64,000 nt of DNA from Elusimicrobia bacterium RIFOXYA2_FULL_47_53 (lineage in GTDB: Bacteria > Elusimicrobiota > Endomicrobiia > Endomicrobiales > XYA2-FULL-47-53). The DNA lies in contig MGVE01000008.1 in the NCBI GenBank assembly GCA_001800315.1, forward strand, positions 186,001-250,000, written 5' to 3'. Position numbers and translations under genes: made by a program. Shown piece by piece: positions 48,101 through 57,725 of the stretch (position 1 is the stretch's first letter; the number at the start of each line of letters is the position of its first letter). Under the pieces are notes generated by a model. The model worked only from the letters and a program-made list of their open reading frames with translations. It was not told the origin of the DNA and searched no databases.

Positions 48101-51100
48101 GGCGCGTTAATGCTATTGATTATGCGCTAAACTATACTACTTCAACTTTACGATATTCATTACTGGTAGATACCTCACCGGCAAATCCGGTCACGGCTCT
48201 AATATCGCCGCTGAATAACTTTACCACAAATTATCTAACGCTGAATTTTAACTGGGCTGGGACTTCCGACAGCCTTGCCGGTGTCGGAAGCTATATTTTG
48301 CAGATATCCACATCACAGGACTTTATCCCGGTACGATACAGCTCAAACACCGCTGCGACAACGGCCTCTCTAAGCGTCATACAGTCATCTTATACCTGGC
48401 GCGTTAATGTCGCTGACAACGCGCAAAACTACACTTCTTCCACGGCGCGAGGCACGGTAATAGTTGACACCACGGCGCCGCCGGTCCCGTCTCTGAGCGA
48501 ACCGCTTGACTCAAGCACAACCTCACAGCAATCGCTTTCATTCCTTTGGCAGGCGGTGACTGATCTTGGCGCCGCGGGAACGGCGGTATACGGATTTGAG
48601 ATAAGCAGGGAAGTTTCTTTTGACCCCGTTTTATGGAGTTCATCTCCGCTTACCAACGCCGCAAGGCCCCCTGATCTGGAACAGGGCCTTTACCGTTGGC
48701 GCGCGCGCGCCGTGGATGCCGCGCAAAATATTTCCGCATTTTCTAACTATTTCACTGTCGGGATTGACACTACCCCGCCGTCTATACCGCTTTTGTCGGC
48801 CCCTCTGGCTCAAACTGCAACGAACCAGCTTTCAATTCTTTTCCAGTGGGAAGCCTCAGTTGAGAACGGCACAGCCGGCTTAAGAGGATACACTCTTGTT
48901 TTATCCACTTCAGATTCGTTTATTCCCGTAAGATACAGCTCAGCCACAGAACTTACTTACGCGACAATAAGCGATATTCAGCCGGATCCGTACTTTTGGA
49001 AAGTTTTGGCGATTGACACTGTGAATAATTATTCTCAGTATTCTTCCACTAATTCCCTTATGGTTGATAACGCGCCTCCGCAGATTATCATCGGGGAAGG
49101 GCTTGCGGGCGGGGATACTACATGGCATAAGCTCAATACTACGCTCTTTGATGTTGATTTTAACGCTTCCGGCGGCGCGGCGCTTGATCATTTCCAAATT
49201 CTCGTTTCCACCAATCTTAACGGACAGGCTCCGCTTAAAGACTGGACTGACTCCGGCGTGCCCATCTCCGGCCAGCTGACATTTTCCGACGACTGGCTAC
49301 TGTCAGATTCTATCTGGCAGGCTCTTTTGCAGGATACCACCAACTTTGTATCACTGCGGCTTCATGACCTCTCCGGAAATACCTCAACTTATATGGATGC
49401 CTTCTTTATAAAACGGCAGGCCTCAAGTATAAAGGTGCAAATAAACGAAGTTTTGGGGGAAGATTCCGTCTGGAGGTCAACCTCAACCCGGCGTGCCTAC
49501 GATGTGGACTTTTTCTCCGAGGAGCCAAACAATCTCGCCGGAGCTCAGTACACCGCCTATGCGGCCGCCAACATGGGCGGGGGAGACGCGCTTTTTGACT
49601 GGGCGGCGGTTCCGGGCTTCACCCCGGGAACGACCTACTATACGACCGACTGGATGATTGAGGGCGATAAGTTCCAAAATCTTATAGACGCGAACACCAA
49701 CTATATCTCGGTCCGCTGCTGGGACACGGCCGGTTCAACGGTAACCGCCAGAGACGCTTTTGTAGTTAAGAAAGACACCTCTCCTCCGCTCGCGACAATT
49801 TTGTTTTCTCCGCTCCAGGGCGAAGCCACCGGCCAGCGGGCGGTCCGGTTCGCGTGGGAGCCCTCCGCCGACCTCGCCTCGGGAACAACTATATATTACC
49901 TTGAGGTTTCAGCCGAGCAGGATTTCGCGTCCATAACCTATTCATCCCATACCGTCTCGGCCTCTTTGATTTCTTCGGAGCTTGATCAGTCAACCTACTA
50001 CTGGCGCGTTAAGGCCAACGACGGCGCGGGCAACTGGTCCCTGTTTTATTCTTCCTGGTCGGTTCAGGTGGACACCACGGCGCCGTCCTCTCCGTCGCTG
50101 GCCGCCCCGCTGAATGCTTTTACCACAAATTACACGGAACAGACCTTCCAGTGGAGCGCCTCCGTTGATGCCGGCCCGGCGGGGCTGTCTTCCTACAAAA
50201 TCAACATATCAACTAGTTCGGATTTTGTGCCGCTGTTCCGTACGGAACTGGCCGCGGTAAACAGCCTCACCGTTTCCATGACGGACTCGGGAACCTATTA
50301 CTGGAAAGTCTGCGCGATGGACCGCGCCTCCAACTTCAGCCTGGCCGGGGCAACCTGGACCGTGGTAATAGACACGATAACGCCATTGCCGCCTATACTT
50401 TCATTACCGCTTGCAAACTACACGACAAACTCCGTAACGCTTACGCTTTCCTGGACAGGAGAAGACGCCGGGCCGGCGGGAATTTTAGACTACGACCTTG
50501 AGATTTCAACTTTTAACGGATTCTCATCACTCTATTATTCTTCCACAACCACGCTTGGCTCCCATACCACAACATTTATTCAAAACGAGTACTGGTGGCG
50601 AGCACTTTCCAGAGATCGCGCGGGAAACACAATATTCTCTTCTTCGCGAACTTTCATTGTGGATATTTCATCGCCTCCCGTGGCCGTTCTCTCATCGCCG
50701 GCTGACGACACAAGGACAAACAACTTAACAAACACATTTTCCTGGGGAACCGTCGCGGATGCGGGCCCAGCGGGAATCGCCCAGTACCGGCTCTCTATTT
50801 CTACCGACAGCGGATTCGGAATTATTAATTTCAGTTCGGTGACGGCGCTGAATTCCGCGGAAATTATATTTGACGCCGGCAATATCTATTACTGGAGAGT
50901 TTGCTCCCAGGACCGCGCCGGAAACATTTCAGAACTGTGCTCTCCATTCTCACTGACAATTGATACGGTAACCCCGTCCGTTTCAAACAACCAATCCGGC
51001 GATGACTCATGGCGCGATACCGCCTCCGCGGTATATAATGTTGATTTCTTTGATACCCCGGCGGCATACGGCGCCGGGCTTGCTGAGGCCCAGTACCGGG

Positions 51101-54100
51101 TATATTCGGCGACGACACCGGCGGGAGCTCCTTTTGGAGCGGAGCTTTCGGGCTATAAAACCATTTTCACTAAGACACTTCCCGAGAGAACCTCCTATTA
51201 CATGACCGACTGGGATATTTCAGCTTCATGGCCGTATTTAAAACAGGGTTATAATTTTGTGTTTACAAAAGCTTCGGATCTCGCCGGGAATGCCTACGAG
51301 CCGGAGGCTTACTCGTTTTATGTAAAGAAAGATACCGCGGCCCCGGAAACCATAAGCTACGAGTCCGCTCCTTCCTGGGAAAACTCGGACAGGGCCAGAA
51401 ATGTGGATTTCTCTGACTACGGCAGCGGAGTCACCGTAGGCTCTTATACCGCGCACTCGCTTCCGGATAGAGCCGGCTCCCCTCTGATTGGCTGGACCAC
51501 GGCTTTTTACACAAGCGCGGTAAATCTTTGGAGCGATGACTGGTCACTTGCTTTCAACCTGCTTGGCCCCGGAACGAACTATATTTCGCTTCGTTATTCC
51601 GACGCGCTGGGCAACATTGGGGTATCAACCGATACCTTCGTTGTATGGAAAGACACCATAGCTCCAAACGGCATAACAAACCTCGGCCTTTCAAACGGAA
51701 CACCCGCCGGCTCGCTGAAACTCTCCTGGGCTGCTCCGTCCGACGAAGCGCTGACTGACCCCGTCAGCAGGCAGGTAAAACTATACCTTGTAAAATACAA
51801 AACAACTCCTTTCTTGAATAGCTCCGATTTTCTTGAAACGGGAACAACTTTCTTCCAGAACTGGCAGGCCCAGCCGCCTTCCAGCCCTGAAGAAAATACC
51901 GTAACCGGGCTTACAGAGGGGACTTCGTATTATATCGGCATCTCGGCTATTGATAAAGCATCTAATAAATCATCCCTGGTTCCTGGTTCAACAAACTATT
52001 TCTGGGCCACCCGCGTAGCGCCGGCTAAAATTACGGACCTCACCGCGAGCGCTCCGGACACTCTTGACCCGGGTTCGCTGGAGCTGACATGGACATCCGT
52101 CGGCGATGACGACAAAGACGGAACCGCTTCGGGATATATATTAAAATACGCCACCTTCTCCTTTACGGCGGACATGTGGAACGCGGTAAATGTCTCAACT
52201 TATACGCCTTCAACATCGTGGAGCCCCGGGCCTTCGGGCAGTTCAGAAGACCGCATTGTGGCGGGATTATCCATAGGAACCACTTATTTCTTCGCCATGA
52301 AGGTTTTTGACGACGCCTCGCCCGGCGAAAACTATTCTCTTATTTCAAACACTGTTTCAATAGTCTCTCGTTCCGCGGGCCCGGCAGACGGAATGCTCTG
52401 TTACGCCGACGGAATACTTGAGGCGCCGAGTTATTACAAGACAACCGGCGCCGGCACTTCCTGGACCGGGCCTATTAGCGCAAACAATACGGCGGCAACC
52501 AACAGATGGGTCCTGCTGAGAACCTGCCCGGTTTTAAGAAATGAAAAACTGCTGACTACTTTAAGCTCTGGCGGGCAGATATACACCCAGAGATGGGACG
52601 GCCAGAACAACTCGTGGGATTCCTCTGAACTTCAAACTACAATTGCTTCCGCTGACTCGGTTTACAGGCCCTTTGACACCGCTTACGAACAGAATTCCGG
52701 AAGAGCAATGCTCGTTTACCGCTCAGCTGTAACAGGCCAGGTTTATTACAGGATATGGTCCTCTACACAGAGCGCCTGGGTAAACTCCGCCACCGCGCTT
52801 TCCATGGGAGGCACCGGACTGGTGCGCTGGGTTCGCTTGGAACCGAGGCCGGGAACCGACGAAATTATGCTTGTGACAATGGACGCTAACGCCGACATTT
52901 ACGCTTACCGCTGGAACGGCTCCGCCTGGTCGGACAACCGGCTCATGACAGCTTCCGCGCGCGTGGCGACCCAGCAGTGTTTTGATGTCGCGTGGGAAAA
53001 CACGCGCGGAGCGGGAATGGTTCTCTGGGGTGAAGCCAGAGCGACGAATTACGCTCTGTGGTCGTCAAACGCCTGGTCAGTTGTGGGAGCGGCAGGGCCG
53101 AATATCGCGGCCACGCCAAACAACGGCGCAAACTGGGTAAAACTCTCGGCCGACAGGGACTCGGACTCGGATTCAAACAACATTGCCATGTCCTGCCTTG
53201 ACAGCAATTCAGACTGGAGCGTATCAATTTGGGACGGCAATTCCTGGGCCGCGCCCAACGAATTGTCGGCAGCCATGATAGCCAACTCCTCGCGCCTTAC
53301 AGACATTGCGTGGGAAAAGGATACCGGCAGATGCCTTGCGGTTGCCGCTTCAACCGGCACCAACGGACAATATATAATGTACACAACCTGGTCCGGGGCC
53401 TGGTCGGCGCTTTCAACTTATTACGGCTACTCTCTCGGCAACTCCTATAATATATTGTGGACTCAGCTAATTCCGGATCCAAACTCCAACAGGATTGTTT
53501 TGGCTTGCTCAAACGCCGCAACAGCAAATTCCGTATCCATCAGGTCGTTAAACTGGAGCGGATCAAGCTGGTCCGGAGGAAGTCCGTTAACAACTTCGGC
53601 CTCTAACAACGCCTATGAGCAATTTTCGTTATCTTTGGACAGGCATGACATCATAGCTCCTCAGCCGCCCGTAAACAATCAGTCCGGCGATTCTGTCTGG
53701 AGATCCACAAACAGCGCTGTTTATGATGTGGATTTTGTTGACAACGGCGATTCTCATCTCGCCAAACTGCAGGCTCAGTTGGACACCGCGCCGGGAGGGG
53801 CCTCTGTTTACAGAACCTGGAGCGATGAGCTGACAGGCATAAACGCCGATACATACGATACAAATTGGCCGCTTTCAATGGCCACCTGGGACGCACTTAA
53901 AGCGGGTCAGAATTATATTTCTCTTCGTATTATTGACGGCGTTGGAAACTACACCGACCGGACAGACGCTTTTTATGTATTAAAAGATACCCAGGCGCCA
54001 TCAATAAGCGCTTCCGCGGCCCCCGCCGGATGGTATAACGCCGAACCCGCGCTGATAACCTCGGCGGCTTTCTCGGATCAAGGCGGGCTTTCGCTTCTGA

Positions 54101-57100
54101 CCTCGGCCCAATATCTCATATATCCTCAGCCCGGCAACGGCGGAACAAAAATATCGCAGGGAATTATTTTTGACTTTATGCCGGCAAGAGTTTCTTCAAC
54201 AAGCTACATCTCGCTCAACACCGGCCACTGGGATCTGCTGAACAATACATCCAACTTTGTCACGCTTCAGTGCTTTGATGTCGCCGGCAACACCACGACC
54301 GTCGTAGACGCTTTTGTCATACGCAAAGATACCGTTGCCCCGTCTGATATCACTTCGCTTTCAGCCGCCGCCGGCCCTTACAGGGGCGCCATTGACCTCT
54401 CCTGGATAGCTCCGGGAGACGACGGCCTTATAAGCAACAACACGGAAGGTTCATATCTGGTTAAATTCGCGACTTACGCTATAACGGCGCCGCTGTTTGA
54501 TTCTGCAAGCACCTACGCTCAATCCATGACACCGAGAAACTCAGGACTGCTTGAAACAATCACAATCGCGGGCCTTTCGGTTGATACAACCTATTATTTC
54601 GCCGTAAAAACCAAAGACAAGGGCAACAACTGGGCAGCGGTTTCAAACTCCACATCCACTCTTCCGAGAACGCAGAACATATATATCAACGAGGTATTTG
54701 CCTCCGGAGCCGCCGGCGCGGACTGGATAGAACTTTATAACAATATACCCGGCGCTCCACAATCTCTGACCGGCTGGACCCTGGCATACAACCAGGGAAC
54801 TATAGACAACCCCGGCAGTGAAAGTACCGTATGGACGGGTGGGGCCGGGGATACTGTTGATCAGAATTCCATATTCACCTTGACCGCTCTTGACTTAAAC
54901 GGCGCGGCAAGTTACCACGCGAAACTTAAGAACCCGCAGGGCGCGACGGTAAGCGAGGTGCAGTGGCCGGCATCCGCGACGGGAGAGAGTTTCGCCAGAA
55001 TTACCGACGGCAATTACGACTATTTTGAAATTGACCCGAGCCCCACCAAAAACTATTCCAACGCCATAGCAACCGCGCCGGTAAAAATCAATGAGGTTGA
55101 CTACGCCTCAAGCCATCAGGCCGTGGAGCTCTATAACACCTCAGAGGACACCCCGACGCTTTCGGGTTGGTCTGTGCGCAACTTAAACAGGTCGCGGTTT
55201 AGTTTCACGCGGGTAATATATCCGAAAAGCTTTACGGGCCTTGACGCCTCTTCAATAGACGACGGGGCAAAATCCTGGACTTCCTGCTTTGGCACATCCG
55301 GCCTTGCACCGTTATCGGATTTTCTGGCATTGGAAAACGATTCCGGCCAGGTTGCCGACAGGGTGACATGGAAAGACGGCGGAGGGGTGAATACCTATTA
55401 CAACTACAAGGCGGAGCTTATCCCATATCTTTCTCCGGCGCCCGGCGGCGTTTTGGCTCCGGACACAATAAGCAGAGGCCAGGGAGACGGCTCTGACAGC
55501 GAAATAGACAATGTGGATTTTGACGCCATGCCGGCATCCCTGGGCATGAGAAACAACAATCCGTCACCGATGGCCGCCACGGAACTTAACTATCCGTCCT
55601 CAGCGGGCTATATGCCGAGAACCTTTAAATTCTCGCTCAAGTTTAACGCTGACCCCTCGGGAGGAAGAAACGATACGCTGTGGTTCGTCAGAACGGGAGG
55701 ATCGCCTGACGGCAGGTCGCCCCATATTTACCGTTTAAGCGATATGGGCATTGATTTAAATAATAATCTGACTGTTCAGACAACAATCCAAACCGGATTA
55801 GCCTTCAATGACCTGCAGGGCTACCCGCTTGCGGACGGATCAATTTATAAACTATTATTAAACAGCGATTCCTCAACAGGCGCTTCCCAACAGGCTTCAT
55901 GTGACTCGTTAGTCTATGACGCTACTGTGCATGAGGCAAGAGCATTCTCCGCGGTTCCCGCATATATAAATACCGCATCCACAGCCGCGGTTCTGCGGCT
56001 TGACATCAGCAACCGTTCACCCCAGGGCGCGAACCCTGTTGAACTGTCATCGGTAAAAGTCAAATTTTACGATGCTGACGGGAACGCGCCGCTCACAACG
56101 CCTCAGGCTAAGGCCATATTTACCTCAGTTATCCTTTCTGCTGACAGCAATTCACTGGGGACTTTGGGAACTTATCAGTCCGCTGTTGACAGCGCGACGC
56201 TCTGCCTTGTGGAAAATGCCGATATTTCCCTTGACACCGAAGGAACCTTAACCCTCGCGAACTCTATACCTGATAGTCCGGAAAGTTGCATCATTGCATA
56301 CAGCACGAGGACATATTTTATTTCAGTTGCGGTTGCTCCGGCCGCCGCGGCTTCTTTCAGCGCTAAAATTATCGCCTCCACCGCAACCGCGTGGCGCGAC
56401 GGCCCGTCTGATGTCGCTCAACCGAGTGAAGCGGGTCCGGAAGTAATGGCATCCAGCCCGACTATAGTCGTACCCGCCGCTCCTCCCTCGGGCACTGTCT
56501 ATCCGGCGCCCATAGCTCCGGCAGGCACTATAATCACCACGCCGGTAATGATAAACGGCAACGCGGATACCTCTTTCACGGGAACCTCCGACGGCAAATT
56601 ATACGCTTTAAACAAGGATGGAACACCGAAATGGGAGTTTAACGCCGGAAGTCCGGTTACCAATATGTACGAAACCTCTTATCTGGGTGTTGAGGCTTCC
56701 TCCTTCGTGTATGTGGCGACACAGTCCGGAATGCTCTATAAACTTAGAGACGCCGAAAACGATTATTCGCTTGAGTGGGGAAGCCCGAGAAACCTCGGCG
56801 GTTCCGTCACTTCGGACCTGATATACAGCTCCTACTATCCTTATTTCTATATCGGCAACTCTCTGGGGCAGCTTTATAAAATAGCTCCCACCGGCAGTGA
56901 TGTTTCCGGCTGGAACTCCAACACGGGCCTTAGCGGCTCCGTAACCGGTTCGCCGGTTGTTGACGAGTATTCGCTTGATGAAAGCGCTGTTCCTGTAAAC
57001 GCGGTCTGGCTGGTCACCGACGGCGGAGACGCCTGCAGGCTGAACAACATTGACGGCGGCGTCACATCGGCCTCCAACAACGGCTTTTCAATCCACACCT

Positions 57101-57654
57101 CTCCTTTCCTGACCTCTGGTTTTTTATCAGCTTCAAAAAACACTCATGATATTTATTTTGGCGACGACAATGGAATTTTAAGGGCCAGGACCTCGTCAAA
57201 TATGACATCAATCCCTTCAAAATGGCACGATGTTGTTTTAAGCTCAGCTATAAAAAGCTCCCCTTACTACTTCTTTGACAGTAATTCAATTTTCTTTGGC
57301 TGCGACAACGGCAAACTCTACAGGGTTGACGCTTCCAGCGGAGATGTTTACTGGACATTCCAGACAGGAGGCCCGATTAGAACCAATCCGGTTGCCGTAG
57401 TCACTAATTACCTCAGCGGCGTATTTTTCGGCTCTGACGACGGCTATTTTTACGGCCTTGACCTGGACACCGGGGCGCTGCTGCCCAATTTCCCTATAAT
57501 GACCGGCGGCGAGGTTCGCGGCTCGCCGGTTGTTGACGCCGGATACGCCGCCTACACCTACAACAGCGTATTTTATCCCGCGCATCATGAGGGCACGGAC
57601 TATATATATTTCAGTTCAAACGACGGGAAGGTTTACTGCGTTGAAGCGCCGTAA
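45169..57654 (+). CDS. S26 signal-peptidase-like domain fused through an internal signal-peptide-like segment to a giant secreted protein (FN3/Ig-like repeats, two lamin-tail-like domains, C-terminal PQQ-like beta-propeller)
   Basis: N-terminus GGSMRPALLKGKMVLCE...GDMVAYEISGKKFIHRI (Ser/His S26 motifs); SGKQTLFFLIPLLLLLAQFVSA|AE; NIYINEVFASGAAGADWIELYN and VKINEVDYASSHQAVELYN (LTD-like); C-terminal GKLYALNKDGTPKWEF / GKLYRVDASSGDVYWTFQTGGPI repeats. Confidence 0.82.
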   Translation: MTKPFAVKTIGGSMRPALLKGKMVLCEVVPPEKLRAGDMVAYEISGKKFIHRIKDIITDGPKTSFLISSDSSACEPHLISYGQIQGRAVSALNGGTGLIFGTIANFVYSCLRGAKYFFSGKQTLFFLIPLLLLLAQFVSAAERIKTVEWNFGGYYNAADAATWSPPYLTVNLPDTSGASPIKNAYLEIEYLTTNNADTSNIDVYFSTDTVPGGPVDAITGPLIPEGSGESDRMCIRVDVTSKVTKWANQSYSMRTVLSGSQANMFSARLYITYYYDDTAVTQVKTVRFPIFSGSADGVSGVASSLNQQTAPYTLTYKYYADIPETGNTLKQVWFDIKGYRQNTGLGADGSLYCKIGTSGKEPTMYFDDGRGDSYNFRYISSTGTPSGFSVNSLQSLNIITTGDMTTNTLGGEVVITYEFSNAASTKIKTISYFMGQSTGAAGALSNFTIPLYLREPGASIKRIYAIINGSYDSTTALNLTVDSGVDGSAAAARTYSIVVTAAEISGFEFFHDLTEKAASWSDGANVNINWDNTSAALGGTGVELIVTYSYTSEYKFTDSYRLFAGQSSNETASGGTVSDSPDLFFPDPETPIGTKTLRSAHLKANFIEGDKNVIQDPTTTINVNGSAAQLVKHHSTSENFHVPALYDFFERISPSSASFTANYTLTADPFSVSGCANIVYDYIPVPNPPTALEQYKTDGLTNLAAADWTNESAVKLKFTMSGKFSGDTFYPVVEVKPVNLSFDGIGLSTGSSAVYSGSDINGEVLVSTGQGEYQWRASISGSGGRSSWVNFGVAGSRHFGVDLSSPTAPALSSPPDGAVYSEISQTFSWSAVSDSGGSGIRDYLFHLSTSADFGNIYYSSQTANLSVAVPALAQKQYYWRARADDAAGNTGDWSGYWSVLIDSTPPSQVTALNTPLNNVVSSHTVQTFSWNAAGDDLSGIKQYALQVSTSADFVPVSYSSHTSLTSANLDLSESSYTWRVNAIDYALNYTTSTLRYSLLVDTSPANPVTALISPLNNFTTNYLTLNFNWAGTSDSLAGVGSYILQISTSQDFIPVRYSSNTAATTASLSVIQSSYTWRVNVADNAQNYTSSTARGTVIVDTTAPPVPSLSEPLDSSTTSQQSLSFLWQAVTDLGAAGTAVYGFEISREVSFDPVLWSSSPLTNAARPPDLEQGLYRWRARAVDAAQNISAFSNYFTVGIDTTPPSIPLLSAPLAQTATNQLSILFQWEASVENGTAGLRGYTLVLSTSDSFIPVRYSSATELTYATISDIQPDPYFWKVLAIDTVNNYSQYSSTNSLMVDNAPPQIIIGEGLAGGDTTWHKLNTTLFDVDFNASGGAALDHFQILVSTNLNGQAPLKDWTDSGVPISGQLTFSDDWLLSDSIWQALLQDTTNFVSLRLHDLSGNTSTYMDAFFIKRQASSIKVQINEVLGEDSVWRSTSTRRAYDVDFFSEEPNNLAGAQYTAYAAANMGGGDALFDWAAVPGFTPGTTYYTTDWMIEGDKFQNLIDANTNYISVRCWDTAGSTVTARDAFVVKKDTSPPLATILFSPLQGEATGQRAVRFAWEPSADLASGTTIYYLEVSAEQDFASITYSSHTVSASLISSELDQSTYYWRVKANDGAGNWSLFYSSWSVQVDTTAPSSPSLAAPLNAFTTNYTEQTFQWSASVDAGPAGLSSYKINISTSSDFVPLFRTELAAVNSLTVSMTDSGTYYWKVCAMDRASNFSLAGATWTVVIDTITPLPPILSLPLANYTTNSVTLTLSWTGEDAGPAGILDYDLEISTFNGFSSLYYSSTTTLGSHTTTFIQNEYWWRALSRDRAGNTIFSSSRTFIVDISSPPVAVLSSPADDTRTNNLTNTFSWGTVADAGPAGIAQYRLSISTDSGFGIINFSSVTALNSAEIIFDAGNIYYWRVCSQDRAGNISELCSPFSLTIDTVTPSVSNNQSGDDSWRDTASAVYNVDFFDTPAAYGAGLAEAQYRVYSATTPAGAPFGAELSGYKTIFTKTLPERTSYYMTDWDISASWPYLKQGYNFVFTKASDLAGNAYEPEAYSFYVKKDTAAPETISYESAPSWENSDRARNVDFSDYGSGVTVGSYTAHSLPDRAGSPLIGWTTAFYTSAVNLWSDDWSLAFNLLGPGTNYISLRYSDALGNIGVSTDTFVVWKDTIAPNGITNLGLSNGTPAGSLKLSWAAPSDEALTDPVSRQVKLYLVKYKTTPFLNSSDFLETGTTFFQNWQAQPPSSPEENTVTGLTEGTSYYIGISAIDKASNKSSLVPGSTNYFWATRVAPAKITDLTASAPDTLDPGSLELTWTSVGDDDKDGTASGYILKYATFSFTADMWNAVNVSTYTPSTSWSPGPSGSSEDRIVAGLSIGTTYFFAMKVFDDASPGENYSLISNTVSIVSRSAGPADGMLCYADGILEAPSYYKTTGAGTSWTGPISANNTAATNRWVLLRTCPVLRNEKLLTTLSSGGQIYTQRWDGQNNSWDSSELQTTIASADSVYRPFDTAYEQNSGRAMLVYRSAVTGQVYYRIWSSTQSAWVNSATALSMGGTGLVRWVRLEPRPGTDEIMLVTMDANADIYAYRWNGSAWSDNRLMTASARVATQQCFDVAWENTRGAGMVLWGEARATNYALWSSNAWSVVGAAGPNIAATPNNGANWVKLSADRDSDSDSNNIAMSCLDSNSDWSVSIWDGNSWAAPNELSAAMIANSSRLTDIAWEKDTGRCLAVAASTGTNGQYIMYTTWSGAWSALSTYYGYSLGNSYNILWTQLIPDPNSNRIVLACSNAATANSVSIRSLNWSGSSWSGGSPLTTSASNNAYEQFSLSLDRHDIIAPQPPVNNQSGDSVWRSTNSAVYDVDFVDNGDSHLAKLQAQLDTAPGGASVYRTWSDELTGINADTYDTNWPLSMATWDALKAGQNYISLRIIDGVGNYTDRTDAFYVLKDTQAPSISASAAPAGWYNAEPALITSAAFSDQGGLSLLTSAQYLIYPQPGNGGTKISQGIIFDFMPARVSSTSYISLNTGHWDLLNNTSNFVTLQCFDVAGNTTTVVDAFVIRKDTVAPSDITSLSAAAGPYRGAIDLSWIAPGDDGLISNNTEGSYLVKFATYAITAPLFDSASTYAQSMTPRNSGLLETITIAGLSVDTTYYFAVKTKDKGNNWAAVSNSTSTLPRTQNIYINEVFASGAAGADWIELYNNIPGAPQSLTGWTLAYNQGTIDNPGSESTVWTGGAGDTVDQNSIFTLTALDLNGAASYHAKLKNPQGATVSEVQWPASATGESFARITDGNYDYFEIDPSPTKNYSNAIATAPVKINEVDYASSHQAVELYNTSEDTPTLSGWSVRNLNRSRFSFTRVIYPKSFTGLDASSIDDGAKSWTSCFGTSGLAPLSDFLALENDSGQVADRVTWKDGGGVNTYYNYKAELIPYLSPAPGGVLAPDTISRGQGDGSDSEIDNVDFDAMPASLGMRNNNPSPMAATELNYPSSAGYMPRTFKFSLKFNADPSGGRNDTLWFVRTGGSPDGRSPHIYRLSDMGIDLNNNLTVQTTIQTGLAFNDLQGYPLADGSIYKLLLNSDSSTGASQQASCDSLVYDATVHEARAFSAVPAYINTASTAAVLRLDISNRSPQGANPVELSSVKVKFYDADGNAPLTTPQAKAIFTSVILSADSNSLGTLGTYQSAVDSATLCLVENADISLDTEGTLTLANSIPDSPESCIIAYSTRTYFISVAVAPAAAASFSAKIIASTATAWRDGPSDVAQPSEAGPEVMASSPTIVVPAAPPSGTVYPAPIAPAGTIITTPVMINGNADTSFTGTSDGKLYALNKDGTPKWEFNAGSPVTNMYETSYLGVEASSFVYVATQSGMLYKLRDAENDYSLEWGSPRNLGGSVTSDLIYSSYYPYFYIGNSLGQLYKIAPTGSDVSGWNSNTGLSGSVTGSPVVDEYSLDESAVPVNAVWLVTDGGDACRLNNIDGGVTSASNNGFSIHTSPFLTSGFLSASKNTHDIYFGDDNGILRARTSSNMTSIPSKWHDVVLSSAIKSSPYYFFDSNSIFFGCDNGKLYRVDASSGDVYWTFQTGGPIRTNPVAVVTNYLSGVFFGSDDGYFYGLDLDTGALLPNFPIMTGGEVRGSPVVDAGYAAYTYNSVFYPAHHEGTDYIYFSSNDGKVYCVEAP

Positions 57655-57725
57655 TAAATAGTGCTAAGCGGTAAGGGGTATGAGATAAGTAAAAAATGAA
57701 AATTCTCGCAAAAACTGAGGAGAAG

